Shown here in pieces: positions 17,608 to 28,807 of a DNA stretch of 64,000 bases. Source of the stretch: Ferrigenium straubiae (GTDB lineage Bacteria; Pseudomonadota; Gammaproteobacteria; Burkholderiales; Gallionellaceae); contig JAHQXD010000003.1 of NCBI GenBank assembly GCA_019449655.1, positions 265,408 to 329,407 of the forward strand. The letters run 5' to 3'. The position numbers were made by a program, and so were the translations under genes. The notes beneath the pieces were generated by a model. That model was not told the DNA's origin. It worked only from the letters and a program-made list of their open reading frames with translations, and ran no database searches. Position 1 is the first letter of the stretch, and each line of letters starts with the position of its first letter.

Positions 17608-19857
17608 TCAGTCCTGCTTCACGCAGTCCACGTAGTAGCGTGTCTCGCCGTTCTGCTCCGCGACCAAGCCGTGGATGTCGGTCTCGAAGCCGGGGAACTG
17701 TCGGTTGAAGTCGCGCGCGAACTTCAGGTAGTCCACGATGGTCTTGTTGAAGCGCTCGCCTGGAATCAGCAGCGGGATGCCCGGCGGGTAGGGAGTCAGC
17801 AGCACCGCGGTGATGCGCCCTTCGAGGTGGTCGATCTCGACGCGCTCGATCTCGTCGTGCGCCATCTTCGCGAAGGCATCGGACGGCTTCATCGCCGGCT
17901 GCATATCCGAGAGGTACATCTCGGTGGTCATTTTGGCGACGTTGCGCGTCCGATAGGTGTCATGGATCTGCTGGCACAGGTCGTGCAGGCCGGTGCGCTC
18001 GTACTGCGGAAAGCGCGCGGCGAATTCCGGCAGGATGCGCCAGATCGGCTGATTCTTGTCGTAGTCGTCCTTGAACTGCTGCAGCGCGGTGAGCAGCGTG
18101 TTCCAGCGGCCCTTGGTGATGCCGATGGTGAACATGATGAAGAAGGAATACAGGCCGCATTTTTCGACGATGACGCCGTGCTCGGCGAGGTATCGGGTCA
18201 CCATCCCGGCGGGGATGCCGGTGTCGTCGAAGTTGCCGTTGAGGTTGAGCCCCGGCGTGATGATGGTGGCCTTGATCGGGTCGAGCATGTTGAAGCCGGA
18301 GGCCAGCTTGCCGAAGCCGTGCCATTTGTCACCGGTCTTCAGCACCCAGTCCTCGCGCGAGCCGATGCCTTCCTCGGCGATCTTCTCCGGCCCCCACACC
18401 TTGAACCACCAGTCCTTGCCGAATTCCTCGTCCACCTTGCGCATCGCGCGGCGGAAGTCCATCGCCTCGGCGATGCTCTCTTCCACCAGCGCGGTGCCGC
18501 CGGGCGGCTCCATCATCGCGGCGGCCACGTCGCACGAGGCGATGATGGCGTACTGCGGGCTGGTCGAGGTGTGCATCAGGTAAGCCTCGTTGAACACATG
18601 GCTGTTCAGCTTGCGCGTCTGCGGCTCGCTCACCAGGATCTGCGAGGCCTGTGACAGCCCGGCCAATAATTTGTGCGTGGACTGCGTGGAGAAGATCATC
18701 GACTCCTTCGCGCGTGCCCGGTACTTGCCGATGGCGTGCATGTCCTTGTAGAAGCTGTGGAAGGCCGCATGCGGCAGCCAGGCCTCGTCGAAATGTAACG
18801 TATCGATGCGCCCGTCCAGCATCTCCTTGAGCATCTCGACGTTGTACACCACGCCGTCGTAAGTGCTCTGCGTGATGGTCAGGATGCGCGGCTTCCTGGT
18901 CTTGTCCTTGATGAACGGGTTGGCGTCGATCTTCTTCTGGATGTTGGCCGGCTCGAACTCGGATTTCGGGATCGGCCCAATGATGCCGTAGTGGTTGCGC
19001 GTCGGCATCAGGAACACCGGTACTGCGCCGGTCATCATGATGGCATGCAGGATGGATTTGTGGCAGTTGCGGTCCACCACCACGATGTCGTCCGGCGCGA
19101 CCGTCGAATGCCACACGATCTTGTTCGAGGTCGAGGTGCCGTTGGTGACGAAGAACAGGTGGTCGGCGTTAAAAATGCGCGCCGCGTTGCGCTCCGATGC
19201 CGCCACCGGGCCGGTGTGGTCGAGCAATTGACCGAGCTCGTCCACCGAATTGCACACGTCGGCGCGCAGCATATTCTCGCCGAAGAACTGGTGGAACATC
19301 TGGCCGACCGGCGATTTCAGGAACGCCACGCCGCCCGAGTGTCCCGGACAGTGCCAGGAATACGAGCCATCCTGCGCGTAGTGCAGCAGCGCGCGGAAGA
19401 ACGGCGGCGCGAGTGAATCCAGATAGGATCTGGCTTCGCGGATGATGTGGCGTGCCACGAACTCCGGCGTATCCTCGTGCATGTGGATGAAGCCGTGCAG
19501 CTCGCGCAAAACGTCGTTCGGGATATGCCGCGAGGTGCGCGTCTCGCCGTACAGGTAGATCGGGATGTCGGCATTCTTGAAGCGGATCTCGCTGACGAAG
19601 GCGCGCAGCGATTTCAGCGCGACCTCCGTCTCTTCCGCGCTGCCGCCGCCGAATTCCTCGTCGTCGATGGACAGCAGAAACGCCGACGCGCGGCTCTGCT
19701 GCTGCGCGAACGAAGTCAGGTCGCCGTAGCTGGTGACGCCGAGCACCTCCATACCCTCGGCCTCGATTGCCGAGGCCAGCGCACGGATGCCTAGCCCGCT
19801 GGCGTTTTCGGAGCGGAAGTCTTCATCGATAATAACAATAGGAAAACGGAACTTCAT
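17608..19857 (-). CDS. Large PLP-dependent Orn/Lys/Arg decarboxylase
   Basis: 749 residues: an N-terminal wing domain with a response-regulator-like fold (about 1-130), then the fold type I PLP core. Seen are SWHCPGHSGGVAFLKSP, FVTNGTSTSNKIV, LHFDEAWLPHAAF (the PLP-binding Asp) and STHKLLAGLSQ with the Schiff-base Lys at about residue 396, followed by a C-terminal domain. It makes a diamine or agmatine with CO2 release, typically for acid resistance or polyamine supply. The amino-acid preference cannot be read here. The start has GGAG at the right distance and overlaps the stop of a 45-codon upstream ORF. Confidence 0.92.
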   Translation of the reverse strand: MKFRFPIVIIDEDFRSENASGLGIRALASAIEAEGMEVLGVTSYGDLTSFAQQQSRASAFLLSIDDEEFGGGSAEETEVALKSLRAFVSEIRFKNADIPIYLYGETRTSRHIPNDVLRELHGFIHMHEDTPEFVARHIIREARSYLDSLAPPFFRALLHYAQDGSYSWHCPGHSGGVAFLKSPVGQMFHQFFGENMLRADVCNSVDELGQLLDHTGPVAASERNAARIFNADHLFFVTNGTSTSNKIVWHSTVAPDDIVVVDRNCHKSILHAIMMTGAVPVFLMPTRNHYGIIGPIPKSEFEPANIQKKIDANPFIKDKTRKPRILTITQSTYDGVVYNVEMLKEMLDGRIDTLHFDEAWLPHAAFHSFYKDMHAIGKYRARAKESMIFSTQSTHKLLAGLSQASQILVSEPQTRKLNSHVFNEAYLMHTSTSPQYAIIASCDVAAAMMEPPGGTALVEESIAEAMDFRRAMRKVDEEFGKDWWFKVWGPEKIAEEGIGSREDWVLKTGDKWHGFGKLASGFNMLDPIKATIITPGLNLNGNFDDTGIPAGMVTRYLAEHGVIVEKCGLYSFFIMFTIGITKGRWNTLLTALQQFKDDYDKNQPIWRILPEFAARFPQYERTGLHDLCQQIHDTYRTRNVAKMTTEMYLSDMQPAMKPSDAFAKMAHDEIERVEIDHLEGRITAVLLTPYPPGIPLLIPGERFNKTIVDYLKFARDFNRQFPGFETDIHGLVAEQNGETRYYVDCVKQD

Positions 19858-19991
19858 GTTGAGCTCCTTTGCATAGTGGAACGATACGCAACGCCTTGAG
19901 TGCCTTCATCACGCAGGGCAAGGTGGAGTTTCAGTGCAGACTCATATTGGCCGCAGGCCAATGTGATGTCGTAACTAAACCTGAATTTCAT
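19854..19991 (-). CDS. 45-residue upstream ORF overlapping the decarboxylase start (possible leader peptide)
   Basis: ATG at 19989-19991. The translation begins MKFRFSYDITLACGQYESAL and ends RSTMQRSST. Its TGA overlaps the decarboxylase ATG by four bases (ATGA), a translational-coupling layout. It also shares the opening MKFRF with the decarboxylase. Only a weak GAGAG precedes it. No family recognised. Ornithine decarboxylase in enterobacteria is governed by a sensing leader ORF (speFL), so a regulatory role is conceivable, but only the overlap is seen. Confidence 0.45.
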   Translation of the reverse strand: MKFRFSYDITLACGQYESALKLHLALRDEGTQGVAYRSTMQRSST

Positions 19992-20071
19992 GGCTTACTC
20001 TCAGAGGGGTAAAAATTTGCGCGGATTGTCGCAGATTTGCAGGGCAAGGGAAGGGATTTTTGCTGCCAGCC

Positions 20072-20293
20072 CTAGTCCTGCGGCGGATAGGGATTTTCCA
20101 GGCCGTTGACCAGTTCGGCCAGCACCGCACGGAACTGCTGCTCGTCGCAGCCCATCAGCACGGCGTCTTCCAGGGCATCCTGGCAGACCTGGCGGATTTC
20201 GGCGAGGTTTTCCTGCAGCATCTTGTTCTTTTCCACGCAGGCGATAACGTCGCCTTTGGGGGAACGCCAGACAATTTTCTTGCGGTGCGGCAT
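20072..20293 (-). CDS. Conserved 73-residue cytosolic protein next to dcd
   Basis: The start at 20293 overlaps the last seven bases of dcd. MPHRKKIVWRSPKGDVIACV is followed by a Glu-rich helical region (LAEIRQVCQDALEDAVLMGC) and ends NPYPPQD. No membrane or signal segment. I have the impression of similar small proteins beside dcd in other betaproteobacteria but cannot name a family. Tight overlap and the same strand indicate an operon with dcd. Function unknown. Confidence 0.65.
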   Translation of the reverse strand: MPHRKKIVWRSPKGDVIACVEKNKMLQENLAEIRQVCQDALEDAVLMGCDEQQFRAVLAELVNGLENPYPPQD

Positions 20294-20298
20294 GCGGA

Positions 20299-20865
20299 TT
20301 AAATTTTCGGCAGGGTCACGCCCACCTGCCCCTGGTACTTGCCGCCGCGATCCTTGTAGGAGGTCTCGCAGATTTCGTCGCTCTCGAAGAACAGCACCTG
20401 CGCCACGCCCTCGTTGGCGTAAATCTTGGCGGGCAGCGGTGTGGTGTTGGAGAACTCCAGGGTGACGTAGCCTTCCCATTCTGGCTCGAACGGCGTCACG
20501 TTGACGATGATGCCGCAGCGCGCGTAGGTTGACTTGCCGAGGCACACGGTCAGCACGCTACGCGGGATGCGGAAGTATTCGACGGTGCGCGCCAGCGCAA
20601 AGGAATTCGGCGGGATGATGCAGTAATCGTTCTTCACCTCGACAAAGGAATTCGGGTCGAAATTCTTCGGATCGACGATGGTGCTGTTGATGTTGGTGAA
20701 CAGCTTGAATTCGTCGGAGCAGCGGATGTCGTAGCCGTAGCTCGATGTGCCGTAGGACACGATCTTGTGCCCGTTGACTTCCTTCACCTGATTCGGCTCG
20801 AACGGCTCGATCATCCCATGCTGCTCCGCCATGCGGCGTATCCACTTGTCCGACTTGATGCTCAT
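20299..20865 (-). CDS. dcd: dCTP deaminase
   Basis: 188 residues, the family length. It deaminates dCTP to dUTP, feeding dTMP synthesis. Blocks: [59 protein letters not shown] (active-site region with Arg), [12 protein letters not shown] (catalytic Glu) and [17 protein letters not shown] upstream supports the start at 20865. It is divergent from metG. Confidence 0.97.
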   Translation of the reverse strand: MSIKSDKWIRRMAEQHGMIEPFEPNQVKEVNGHKIVSYGTSSYGYDIRCSDEFKLFTNINSTIVDPKNFDPNSFVEVKNDYCIIPPNSFALARTVEYFRIPRSVLTVCLGKSTYARCGIIVNVTPFEPEWEGYVTLEFSNTTPLPAKIYANEGVAQVLFFESDEICETSYKDRGGKYQGQVGVTLPKI

Positions 20866-20931
20866 TGCGTTTCCCTGGAGTGTTTCATTCGGGCGCGATT
20901 TTAACCAATTCGCCGCCGTTGCGCGCAGATT

Positions 20932-20940
20932 TGCTAAAAT
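20932..20940 (+). promoter_or_regulatory. Candidate extended -10 promoter of metG
   Basis: TGC plus TAAAAT, 30 bases before the metG ATG, in the dcd/metG divergent spacer. It is the same nine-base word found upstream of proA. No convincing -35 is visible at 17 bases. Confidence 0.35.
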
Positions 20941-20970
20941 TCGCGCCTCACAGCATTCCGGCACGGTCAA

Positions 20971-23052
20971 ATGTCCAATCGAAAAATCCTCGTCACCTCC
21001 GCCCTGCCCTACGCCAACGGCAGCATCCACCTCGGCCATCTCGTCGAGTACATCCAGACCGACATCTGGGTGCGCTTCCAGAAGATGCAGGGCAATACCT
21101 GCCACTACGTCTGCGCCGACGACACGCACGGCACGCCGATCATGCTGCGTGCCGAGAAGGAAGGCATCACGCCGGAGCAACTCATCGCGAAAGTGTGGGA
21201 GGAGCACACCAGCGACTTCGCGGCGTTCCATGTCGAGTTCGACCACTACGGCTCAACCAACTCGCCGGAGAACCGGCTGTGCGCGGAGACCATCTACCTG
21301 CGCCTGCGCGAGAAGGGGCTGATCGAAAAGCGCTCCATCGAGCAGTTCTACGACCCGGTCAAGCAGATGTTCCTGCCGGACCGCTTCATCAAGGGCGAGT
21401 GCCCGAAATGCGGCGCAAAGGACCAGTACGGCGACAACTGCGAGGCCTGCGGCGCGGCCTATGCGCCCACCGAACTGAAAAACCCCTACTCCGCCGTATC
21501 GGGTGCGGCGCCGGAACTGCGCAACTCCGACCACTACTTCTTCAAGCTCTCCGCCGACACCTGCCAGAAGTTCCTGCGCGAATGGACGCGCAGCGGCACG
21601 CTGCAACCCGAAGCCGCCAACAAGATGCAGGAATGGCTCGGCGCAGAGGGCGAGAACAAGCTCTCCGATTGGGACATCTCGCGCGACGCGCCCTACTTCG
21701 GCTTCGAGATTCCCGATGCGCCGGGCAAGTATTTCTACGTGTGGCTGGACGCGCCCGTGGGCTACATGGGCAGCTTCCGGCAACTGTGCGACAGGGACGG
21801 CCTCGACTTCGACGAGTACTGGAAGCCCGGCTCAGACGCCGAGCTGTATCACTTCATCGGCAAGGACATCCTGTATTTCCACGCCCTGTTCTGGCCAGCC
21901 GAGCTGCACCACGCCGGCTTCCGCACCCCGACCAAGCTGTTCGCGCACGGCTTCCTCACCGTAAACGGCGAGAAGATGAGCAAGTCGCGCGGCACATTCA
22001 TCACCGCGCGCAGCTACATCGACCACATCGGGAACACCGAATACCTGCGCTACTACTACGCTGCCAAGCTGAATGGCACGATGGAAGACCTCGACCTGAA
22101 CCTCGAGGATTTCGTCGCGAAGGTGAATAGCGATTTGGTTGGCAAGTACATCAACATTGCGAGCCGATGCGCGGGATTTATCACCAAGTTCTTCGATGGC
22201 AAGCTCGCCTTTGGCGAAACCAAGAACATACTTGAAGGTGCCATAGGCCAAGGCCAGACCATCGCCGAATCATACGAGAACCGCGACTATGCGCGGGCAC
22301 TGCGTGAAATTATGGCCATCGCCGACCGCATCAACGGCGAGATTGCCGTCGCTGCGCCGTGGACACTTGCCAAGGACGAGGCACAGCGTGCAGCACTGCA
22401 CGACATCTGCTCGCGTGCGCTGCACGGTTTCTATGTGCTCTCGACACTATTGAGCCCGGTGCTGCCAGCGCTGACCTCTCGCGTTGCACGCGAACTGTTC
22501 GATATGGATCGGGACTTCAAATGGGACGATCTCGCTGTATTGCCAACACATATCAATGCCTATCAACACCTGGCAACACGCCTCGACCCCAAGCTGATCG
22601 AGGCGATGGTTGCCGCGAACAGGGAATCCCTACAGCCACCCGTGCATTCCGAGCAGCGCCACGCCGAACACCAGCAGCATGCCGCAAGCAAGGAAGTCGC
22701 GCAGGCGGAGAAGGACTTCGAGCCTTTCATCGGCATCGACGATTTCATGAAGGTGGATCTGCGCGTGGCGAAGATCGTCAACGCGGAACATGTGGAAGGT
22801 GCGGAAAAATTGTTGAAGCTGACGCTGGACATCGGCGAGGAGAAACCGCGCACGGTGTTCGCGGGCATCAAGTCGGCCTACGACCCGGAGAAACTGAAAG
22901 GCCGCCTCACGGTAATGGTCGCCAACCTCGCGCCACGCAAGATGAAGTTCGGCATGTCGGAAGGCATGGTGCTGGCGGCCTCCGGCGATGCGCTGGGCCT
23001 GTTCATCCTCAGCCCGGACGAGGGCGCGCAGCCGGGAATGCGAATCAAGTAA
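20971..23052 (+). CDS. metG: Methionyl-tRNA synthetase
   Basis: 693 residues with the full E. coli-type layout. Class I catalytic core with [19 protein letters not shown] (HIGH variant HLGH), a zinc knuckle [18 protein letters not shown] at about 145-162, KMSKS loop (about residue 335), anticodon-binding helical domain, and a C-terminal EMAP/Trbp111-like tRNA-binding dimerisation domain from about 585 ([16 protein letters not shown]). There is a small His-rich linker before the last domain. No clear ribosome site before the ATG. Confidence 0.98.
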   Translation: MSNRKILVTSALPYANGSIHLGHLVEYIQTDIWVRFQKMQGNTCHYVCADDTHGTPIMLRAEKEGITPEQLIAKVWEEHTSDFAAFHVEFDHYGSTNSPENRLCAETIYLRLREKGLIEKRSIEQFYDPVKQMFLPDRFIKGECPKCGAKDQYGDNCEACGAAYAPTELKNPYSAVSGAAPELRNSDHYFFKLSADTCQKFLREWTRSGTLQPEAANKMQEWLGAEGENKLSDWDISRDAPYFGFEIPDAPGKYFYVWLDAPVGYMGSFRQLCDRDGLDFDEYWKPGSDAELYHFIGKDILYFHALFWPAELHHAGFRTPTKLFAHGFLTVNGEKMSKSRGTFITARSYIDHIGNTEYLRYYYAAKLNGTMEDLDLNLEDFVAKVNSDLVGKYINIASRCAGFITKFFDGKLAFGETKNILEGAIGQGQTIAESYENRDYARALREIMAIADRINGEIAVAAPWTLAKDEAQRAALHDICSRALHGFYVLSTLLSPVLPALTSRVARELFDMDRDFKWDDLAVLPTHINAYQHLATRLDPKLIEAMVAANRESLQPPVHSEQRHAEHQQHAASKEVAQAEKDFEPFIGIDDFMKVDLRVAKIVNAEHVEGAEKLLKLTLDIGEEKPRTVFAGIKSAYDPEKLKGRLTVMVANLAPRKMKFGMSEGMVLAASGDALGLFILSPDEGAQPGMRIK

Positions 23053-23069
23053 TTTCCAAAAATCTAGTC

Positions 23070-23145
23070 CGTTCGTGGTGAGCTTGTCGAACCATGAACG
23101 GCTTCAAGTAGAGCGTTCACCCTTCGACAGGCTCAGGGCGAACGG
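23070..23145. repeat. Facing pair of 32-base dispersed repeats between convergent genes
   Basis: Two copies in opposite orientation, at 23070-23101 and 23114-23145. Both contain the core GTTCA..TTCGACA.GCTCA..CGAACG, and three-base differences in the arms are compensated within each copy. Each copy folds on itself and the pair can fold together. It lies between the ends of metG and cysG, where it may end transcription from both sides. A diverged partial copy is at about 56846-56864. Confidence 0.75.
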
Positions 23146-23165
23146 TCAACTTAACCCATGCTTCC

Positions 23166-24557
23166 CTAATCTCGCGGCCTATCGGATTTCTTCGGCTCGA
23201 ACCAAGCCAGCTTCTCCCTCAACGCAACCACCCCGCCGACGATAATGAGGGTCGGCGGCTGCGGTTTTTCAAGCTGGGCGATGCCGGGCAGCGTCGCGAG
23301 CGTGCCGGTGATGACGCGCTGGTTCTGCGTGGTTCCCTGCTGCACGATCACGGCGGGGGTGCTGTCCGGTAGGCCGTGCGCCACGAGTTCTGCGCAGAGA
23401 ATTTCGAGGCCGTGCAGCCCCATGTACACCACGACGGTCTGGTTGGGGCGCGCGAGCGCGTCCCAGTCGAGGTTCATGCTGCCGTCCTTCAGGTGGCCGG
23501 TCACGAAGACGCAGGACTGCGCGTGGTCGCGGTGCGTCAGCGGGATGCCCGCGTAGGCCGAGACGCCCGAGGCGGCGGTGATGCCGGGCACGACCTGGAA
23601 CGGGATGCCGTGCGCGGCGAGGGTCTCGATCTCCTCGCCGCCGCGCCCGAAGATGAACGGGTCGCCGCCCTTGAGCCGCAGCACGCGCTTGCCTTCTTTG
23701 GCAAGCCGCACCAACAGTTCGTTGATCTCCTCCTGCGGCATGGTGTGGGCGGCGCGCTTTTTGCCGACAAAAATGCGCGTCGCATCGCGCCGCGTCATTG
23801 CGACGACGGGTTCGGACACCAGGTTGTCGTAGAGCGCCACGTCGGCCTTCTGCATCAGGCGCAGGGCGCGCAGCGTCAGCAGATCCGGGTCGCCGGGGCC
23901 TGCGCCAACCAGATACACCTCGCCGGTCGGTCGTGTGATTTCGCTTTCCAGCAGACCGTGCAGCATGGTTTCCGCTGTCGCCTCGTCGCCCGCCAGCACC
24001 TTTTCGGCGATTGCGCCCTCCAGCACGTTCTCCCAGAAAGCGCGCCGCTCGGCCGGGGCGGCGACATGCGTCCTGACGGTATTGCGGAAGCGCCCGGCGA
24101 ATGCGGCGAGGCAGCCGTAGCCCTGCGGGATCAGCGCCTCCAGCTTGCCGCGTAGTATCCGCACGAGCACCGGCGACGCGCCGCCGCTGGAAATCGCCAC
24201 CAGCAGCGGCGAGCGATCCAGAATGGCGGGCATGATGAAGGTGCACAGGGCGGGATTGTCGACGACATTCACCGGGATGTTGCGCGCGCGCGCCTGCTCC
24301 GAAATCTCGCGGTTGACCGCGCCGTCGTCGGTCGCGGCGATGGCCAGCGCTACGCCGTCCAGGTGGCCAGGCTGAAAACGTTCCGCGATACATTCGACGT
24401 GCAGGCCAGCGAAGGCTTCCGAGAATTGCGGGGCGACCACCCGCACCCTCGCGCCCGCATCCAGCAGCAGTGCTGTCTTGCGGTGCGCGACCTCGCCGCC
24501 GCCGGCGACGAGGCACAGCTTGCCCCTGACATCCATGAAAACCGGCAGGAAGTCCAT
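23166..24557 (-). CDS. cysG: Siroheme synthase (fused dehydrogenase/ferrochelatase and methyltransferase)
   Basis: 463 residues, the complete fusion. The N-terminal part (about 1-205) is the NAD-dependent precorrin-2 dehydrogenase/ferrochelatase: [19 protein letters not shown] and [20 protein letters not shown]. The C-terminal part (from about 215) is SAM uroporphyrinogen-III C-methyltransferase: [36 protein letters not shown] and [20 protein letters not shown]. It makes siroheme for sulfite and nitrite reductases. No sulfite reduction genes are adjacent. Confidence 0.97.
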   Translation of the reverse strand: MDFLPVFMDVRGKLCLVAGGGEVAHRKTALLLDAGARVRVVAPQFSEAFAGLHVECIAERFQPGHLDGVALAIAATDDGAVNREISEQARARNIPVNVVDNPALCTFIMPAILDRSPLLVAISSGGASPVLVRILRGKLEALIPQGYGCLAAFAGRFRNTVRTHVAAPAERRAFWENVLEGAIAEKVLAGDEATAETMLHGLLESEITRPTGEVYLVGAGPGDPDLLTLRALRLMQKADVALYDNLVSEPVVAMTRRDATRIFVGKKRAAHTMPQEEINELLVRLAKEGKRVLRLKGGDPFIFGRGGEEIETLAAHGIPFQVVPGITAASGVSAYAGIPLTHRDHAQSCVFVTGHLKDGSMNLDWDALARPNQTVVVYMGLHGLEILCAELVAHGLPDSTPAVIVQQGTTQNQRVITGTLATLPGIAQLEKPQPPTLIIVGGVVALREKLAWFEPKKSDRPRD

Positions 24558-24673
24558 GCTAGACCTTGGTCATTCTTTGCAGCCGTTCATGGTTAGGGAA
24601 CGTACGACAGATGCGCGCCTGCGGGCAGGCTGAACCGCCTGTCGCGTAAAAACGGGATAAAAATCCGACTGGG

Positions 24674-24748
24674 CTATTTGCCAGCGGGAGTTGGTTTGGG
24701 TTGGGGTTTCTTGCCCTTGGATTCTTTTTTCTTATCTTTGCTTCCCAT
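24674..24748 (-). CDS. Very small Lys/Pro-rich protein (24 residues)
   Basis: ATG at 24746-24748 preceded by AAGGAGGG with good spacing, one of the strongest ribosome sites in the window. The product starts MGSKDKKKESKGKK and ends in a Pro-rich tail, QPKPTPAGK. Highly basic and presumably disordered. No family recognised. It could be a genuine small gene; the Shine-Dalgarno strength is the main evidence. Confidence 0.45.
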   Translation of the reverse strand: MGSKDKKKESKGKKPQPKPTPAGK

Positions 24749-24921
24749 GATATTCCCTCCTTGGTTGCCGGCTACCGCACAAATATCTGCCGGGGATGGG
24801 AGCCATGCTACCAGCTTCCAATCTTGTTGGGCAATGCTTCTTGCCTTGGGCCAGAGAGGCTTGGCACAAAACAACAAACCCGCCAATCACCAGGATTCAA
24901 GCAGGTGTGGGGAGCGATTGA

Positions 24922-25069
24922 TTTGGCACAACCGAAAAAATGATGAATCGTGAAATCAGATAGTTACAAATAAAATTTTTGTGGACGATTTGGCACTAAA
25001 AAATAAAATCATCCACGGCCAATCAAATATTTAACGCAAGTGCCAAATGATCCGCAAATTAGTGCCAAA
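24922..25069. repeat. Cluster of TTTGGCAC repeats and an 11-base inverted repeat beside tRNA-Ser
   Basis: TTTGGCAC occurs at 24922 and 24989 on the plus strand and as GTGCCAAA at 25040 and 25062. An imperfect inverted repeat, GTGGACGATTT (24981-24991) and AAATCATCCAC (25006-25016), lies among them. The surrounding 24749-25100 stretch is AT-rich and holds no other gene. The origin is unclear; clusters like this can be operator arrays or remnants of element insertion next to a tRNA. Confidence 0.5.
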
Positions 25070-25100
25070 TCAGCCGCTCACACACACAAACACAAACACA

Positions 25101-25121
25101 AACCGCCCACAAGGGGCGGTT
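25101..25121 (-). terminator. Hairpin terminator after tRNA-Ser
   Basis: AACCGCCC and GGGCGGTT pair perfectly around a five-base loop, just past the tRNA 3' end. The minus-strand continuation is T-rich (TGTGTTTGTG). On the plus strand the stem is followed by TTTTT, so it could work in both directions. Confidence 0.7.
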
Positions 25122-25127
25122 TTTGTT

Positions 25128-25218
<91 letters not shown>

Positions 25219-25284
25219 GGAGTGTGTCAACCAATAGCGGCGCGCATTTTACCAGCAACCTCCGATTTCGTGCAGAATGTTCAC

Positions 25285-26670
25285 ATGCAAAACCCTAAAC
25301 AGCGTTTGCAAACGGCACTGGTCAGCATGGTCCTGCTGCTGGTTGCCTGCAGCCCGCAGCTTCCCTCCTGGCGCGACGGCAAACTGCTGGTGATCGTGCC
25401 CGATGTTTCACAGGGCGCGGAGGCCGAGTTCGAGCGCGAACTGGTGCAACTTTTTGGCGAACATCTGCACGCTGCCGTCGAGCTGATTCCCAGCGCTCCG
25501 GACAAGGTCAGCCAGGCGTTGCGTAAAAACAAGGCGCACCTTGCCGCCGCTTCGCTGCGCAGCGGCATAAACAACTCCTCGCTGCGCTTCGGGCCGAGCT
25601 ACCAGACGGTGCGCGAACAGATTGTCTGCAACCGCGACAACTTCTTTCCCCGAAAACTTGCCGATCTGGAGGGGAAAAAACTCGCGGCAATAACCGGTTC
25701 TGCGCAGGAGGAGGCGCTGCGCGATGCGTTTGAAAAATCGCCCTCTCTGCAATGGCAATCCCGCAGCGAACTCAGCGTGAAAGACCTGCTGCAGGAGGTA
25801 GCCGAAGGCACAACAGATTGCGCGGTGGCCAACGAGCTGCAACTTGCCGATGCGCGCAACTATTACTCGAACCTCGCGGCAGCCTTCGATATTGGCACCC
25901 CTTCCAAGCTAGCCTGGGCCTTCTCCATGGATGGCGATCCGGAGTTGCCGAAAGAGGCGCAGGTCTTCTTCGACCGCATCCGCCAGGACGGCACGCTGAA
26001 ACGCCTGCTGGATCGCTACTATGGGCACAGCGGCCGGCTGCAGCCGCTGGATGCCGCCTCCTTCATTGCCAAGATCAACAAGGTGCTGCCGAATTACCGC
26101 ACCCTGTTCGAAGAGGCCGCCGGCCTGACCGGCTTCGACTGGCGAATGCTGGCGGCGCTGGCCTATCAGGAATCGCAGTGGGACCCGCTCGCGACCTCGT
26201 TCACCAATGTGCGCGGCATGATGATGCTGACCGAGGACACCGCCGACCTGATGGAGGTCAAGAACCGGCTCGATGCGCGAGAGAGCATCCTCGCCGGCGC
26301 GAAGTACCTGGCCTTGATCCGGGAGCAGATGCCCGAGCGCATCCCGGAGCCGGACCGCACCTGGATGGCGCTGGCCGCCTACAACCAGGGCTATGGACAC
26401 CTGGAGGATGCGCGCATCCTGACCGAACGTGCCGGAATGAATCCGGACAGTTGGATGGACATCAAAAAATGGATGCCGCGGCTGAATCAGCCGGGTTATT
26501 ACGAAACGCTGAAACACGGCTACGCACGCGGCGGCGAGGCGGTGATCCTGGTGGAGAACATCCGCAGCTACCACGACATGCTCAAGCGGCTGGCGCCCGA
26601 GGCGGCCCCGCAGGACATGGAGGCGTTCGCCTATCAGCTGTTCGAGCCGCTGGGGAAACTGCTGGACTAA
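25285..26670 (+). CDS. mltF: Membrane-bound lytic murein transglycosylase F
   Basis: 461 residues from the ATG at 25285. Lipoprotein leader with lipobox LLVAC (about residues 16-20 of the mature reading frame), then a periplasmic solute-binding-protein-like domain (LLVIVPDVSQGAEAEFEREL to about residue 255), then a lytic transglycosylase domain. The catalytic Glu lies in ALAYQESQWDPLATS, followed by VRGMMMLTEDTADLM and MALAAYNQGYGHLEDAR. It cleaves peptidoglycan glycan strands at the outer membrane. Upstream start sites lack ribosome signals. It overlaps the convergent channel gene by four bases. Confidence 0.93.
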   Translation: MQNPKQRLQTALVSMVLLLVACSPQLPSWRDGKLLVIVPDVSQGAEAEFERELVQLFGEHLHAAVELIPSAPDKVSQALRKNKAHLAAASLRSGINNSSLRFGPSYQTVREQIVCNRDNFFPRKLADLEGKKLAAITGSAQEEALRDAFEKSPSLQWQSRSELSVKDLLQEVAEGTTDCAVANELQLADARNYYSNLAAAFDIGTPSKLAWAFSMDGDPELPKEAQVFFDRIRQDGTLKRLLDRYYGHSGRLQPLDAASFIAKINKVLPNYRTLFEEAAGLTGFDWRMLAALAYQESQWDPLATSFTNVRGMMMLTEDTADLMEVKNRLDARESILAGAKYLALIREQMPERIPEPDRTWMALAAYNQGYGHLEDARILTERAGMNPDSWMDIKKWMPRLNQPGYYETLKHGYARGGEAVILVENIRSYHDMLKRLAPEAAPQDMEAFAYQLFEPLGKLLD

Positions 26671-27452
26671 TCGTGGCTCGCGCCCGGCTTTTCTTCCAGC
26701 AGACGCTCGATGCGCTCCAGCCGCGCGGATATTTCCTTGAGCCGCCGGTCGGTTTCCTTCTCCTCACGCTCCACCTTCTCGACATCGCTGCCGATGAAGA
26801 AGGCCGCGAGGTTGGCGGTCAGCATGGAAAGCAGCACTACCCCGAACAGGATCAGCAGCGAGCCGAACAGCCGCCCCATCCCGCTGTGCGGCACCACATC
26901 GCCGTAACCCACCGTAGCCATCGTTACCCAGGCCCACCACATTCCGTCCCATACGGTGCCGATGGAGGGATCGATGCGCGAGATGATCACGCCGGACAGC
27001 ACCAGCGTGACGAAGGCCACCGCGAGCGTGTTGCCAAGCTGATGGCGCGAGAGCAGCTTGCGTGCGGATTTTGACAGGCGCACCAGCAGCATCACCACGA
27101 ACACCAGGCGGAAGCTGCGCAGCAGCCCGACCAGGGGCGCAAACTGCCAGAAGAAGGGCATGCCGCCGGTGATGATGACCAGATTCATCCAGTTGCCGAA
27201 GAGATACGCGCGCCGGTTCCTGACCAGGACGCTCAATAAGATGGTTTCACACACGAACGTCAGCCACACCAGCCAGTCGGCAACGCGCGCAAACTGCGGC
27301 GTGATGAGCTGCGTCTCCTCCAGATACCACTGGATCGGAATCCACAGCACGACCAGCACCATCGGCCACTCCAGCCGCCTCGCCCAGAGACGCGCGGCAG
27401 GCCGTTCGCGCGAATCGACCCCGGCGATGCCGAGCAGGTGGATGGCGTCCAT
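26667..27452 (-). CDS. Voltage-gated K+ channel-like protein
   Basis: 261 residues with about six membrane helices. The K+ selectivity filter TVGYGDVV lies between helices five and six, and an Arg-rich S4-like helix (LLRSFRLVFVVMLLVRL) precedes them, as in voltage-gated potassium channels. The C-terminal tail (VEKVEREEKETDRRLKEI...) should be a coiled coil that aids tetramer assembly. The ATG follows the serS TAG with no base between, so it is co-translated with serS. Gating and physiological role are not predictable. Confidence 0.88.
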   Translation of the reverse strand: MDAIHLLGIAGVDSRERPAARLWARRLEWPMVLVVLWIPIQWYLEETQLITPQFARVADWLVWLTFVCETILLSVLVRNRRAYLFGNWMNLVIITGGMPFFWQFAPLVGLLRSFRLVFVVMLLVRLSKSARKLLSRHQLGNTLAVAFVTLVLSGVIISRIDPSIGTVWDGMWWAWVTMATVGYGDVVPHSGMGRLFGSLLILFGVVLLSMLTANLAAFFIGSDVEKVEREEKETDRRLKEISARLERIERLLEEKPGASHD

Positions 27453-28801
<1,349 letters not shown>

Positions 28802-28807
28802 AATTTC

